Source: Amorphochlora amoebiformis
Lineage: Eukaryota; Cercozoa; Chlorarachniophyceae
Reading direction: 5' to 3'
DNA length: 64,000 bases
Assembly (NCBI GenBank): GCA_054601695.1
Contig: BAAHQB010000356.1
Location: 1 to 64,000 of the forward strand
Program-made: the position numbers and the translations under genes
Shown here: positions 63,950-64,000 of the stretch, piece after piece
Numbering within the stretch: the stretch's first letter is position 1
Layout of the letters: every line of letters starts with the position of its first letter
The notes under the pieces: model-generated
What the model saw: the letters and a program-made list of their open reading frames with translations, nothing else
What the model was told of the DNA's origin: nothing
The model's database searches: none

Positions 63950-64000
<51 letters not shown>
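63950..64000. repeat. (TA)n array running off the window
   Basis: Pure TA to the last base. Confidence 0.9.

Overview
This is nuclear DNA of a plastid-bearing eukaryote, most likely an alga. The genes are cut into many short exons (12 to about 920 nt) with GT-AG introns. Telomere-type CCCTAA/TTAGGG repeats occur internally, and an LTR element is present. Two products are of bacterial/plastid type: SufD (plastid iron-sulfur assembly) and a Mini-ribonuclease III (plastid RNA processing). The Mini-III reading frame opens with a hydrophobic segment followed by an Arg/Ser/Pro-rich stretch, which would suit import into a complex plastid. A chlorarachniophyte-like or similar secondary-plastid alga is my guess; the lineage is inference. 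Very long (TA)n arrays fill most introns and intergenic space, and nearly all long Tyr/Ile open frames are translations of these arrays.

I rebuilt exons by eye from splice sites, codon phase and family motifs; no alignment was run. Layout: (1) 1341-8136, + strand, mitochondrial-type PDK/BCKDK-family kinase. (2) 9319-21126, - strand, SufD, with an internal telomere-repeat block inside one intron. (3) 21318-22932, an intact TR-GAG type element: two identical 258-bp LTRs around a lone copia-type gag. (4) about 23260-27966, - strand, C2-domain protein. (5) 27965-31900, mostly minisatellites with a few candidate exons. (6) 32059-34411, + strand, TerD-like domain gene. (7) 37017-40682, + strand, a C2 domain apparently split by a PDZ domain. 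(8) 41455-46144, - strand, complete nucleolin-like gene (acidic region, RRM1, RRM2, GAR tail). (9) 46301-51491, + strand, complete eight-exon Mini-RNase III. (10) 52987-55002, - strand, CS-domain (NudC/p23-type) protein. (11) 55399-59553, - strand, conserved-looking protein of about 226 aa. (12) 59680-63878, + strand, unrecognised Pro/Lys-rich protein of about 478 aa.

Gene order alternates. Convergent pairs (1/2, 7/8, 9/10) are separated by unusual CTAG-dense islands. Divergent pairs (8/9, 11/12, and perhaps 4 with its neighbour) share short intergenic regions. Several minisatellites are tandem copies of a neighbouring exon edge together with its splice site. The genes do not form one pathway: two serve the plastid, one mitochondrial metabolism, one the nucleolus, and the C2/TerD/PDZ proteins suggest calcium or membrane signalling.
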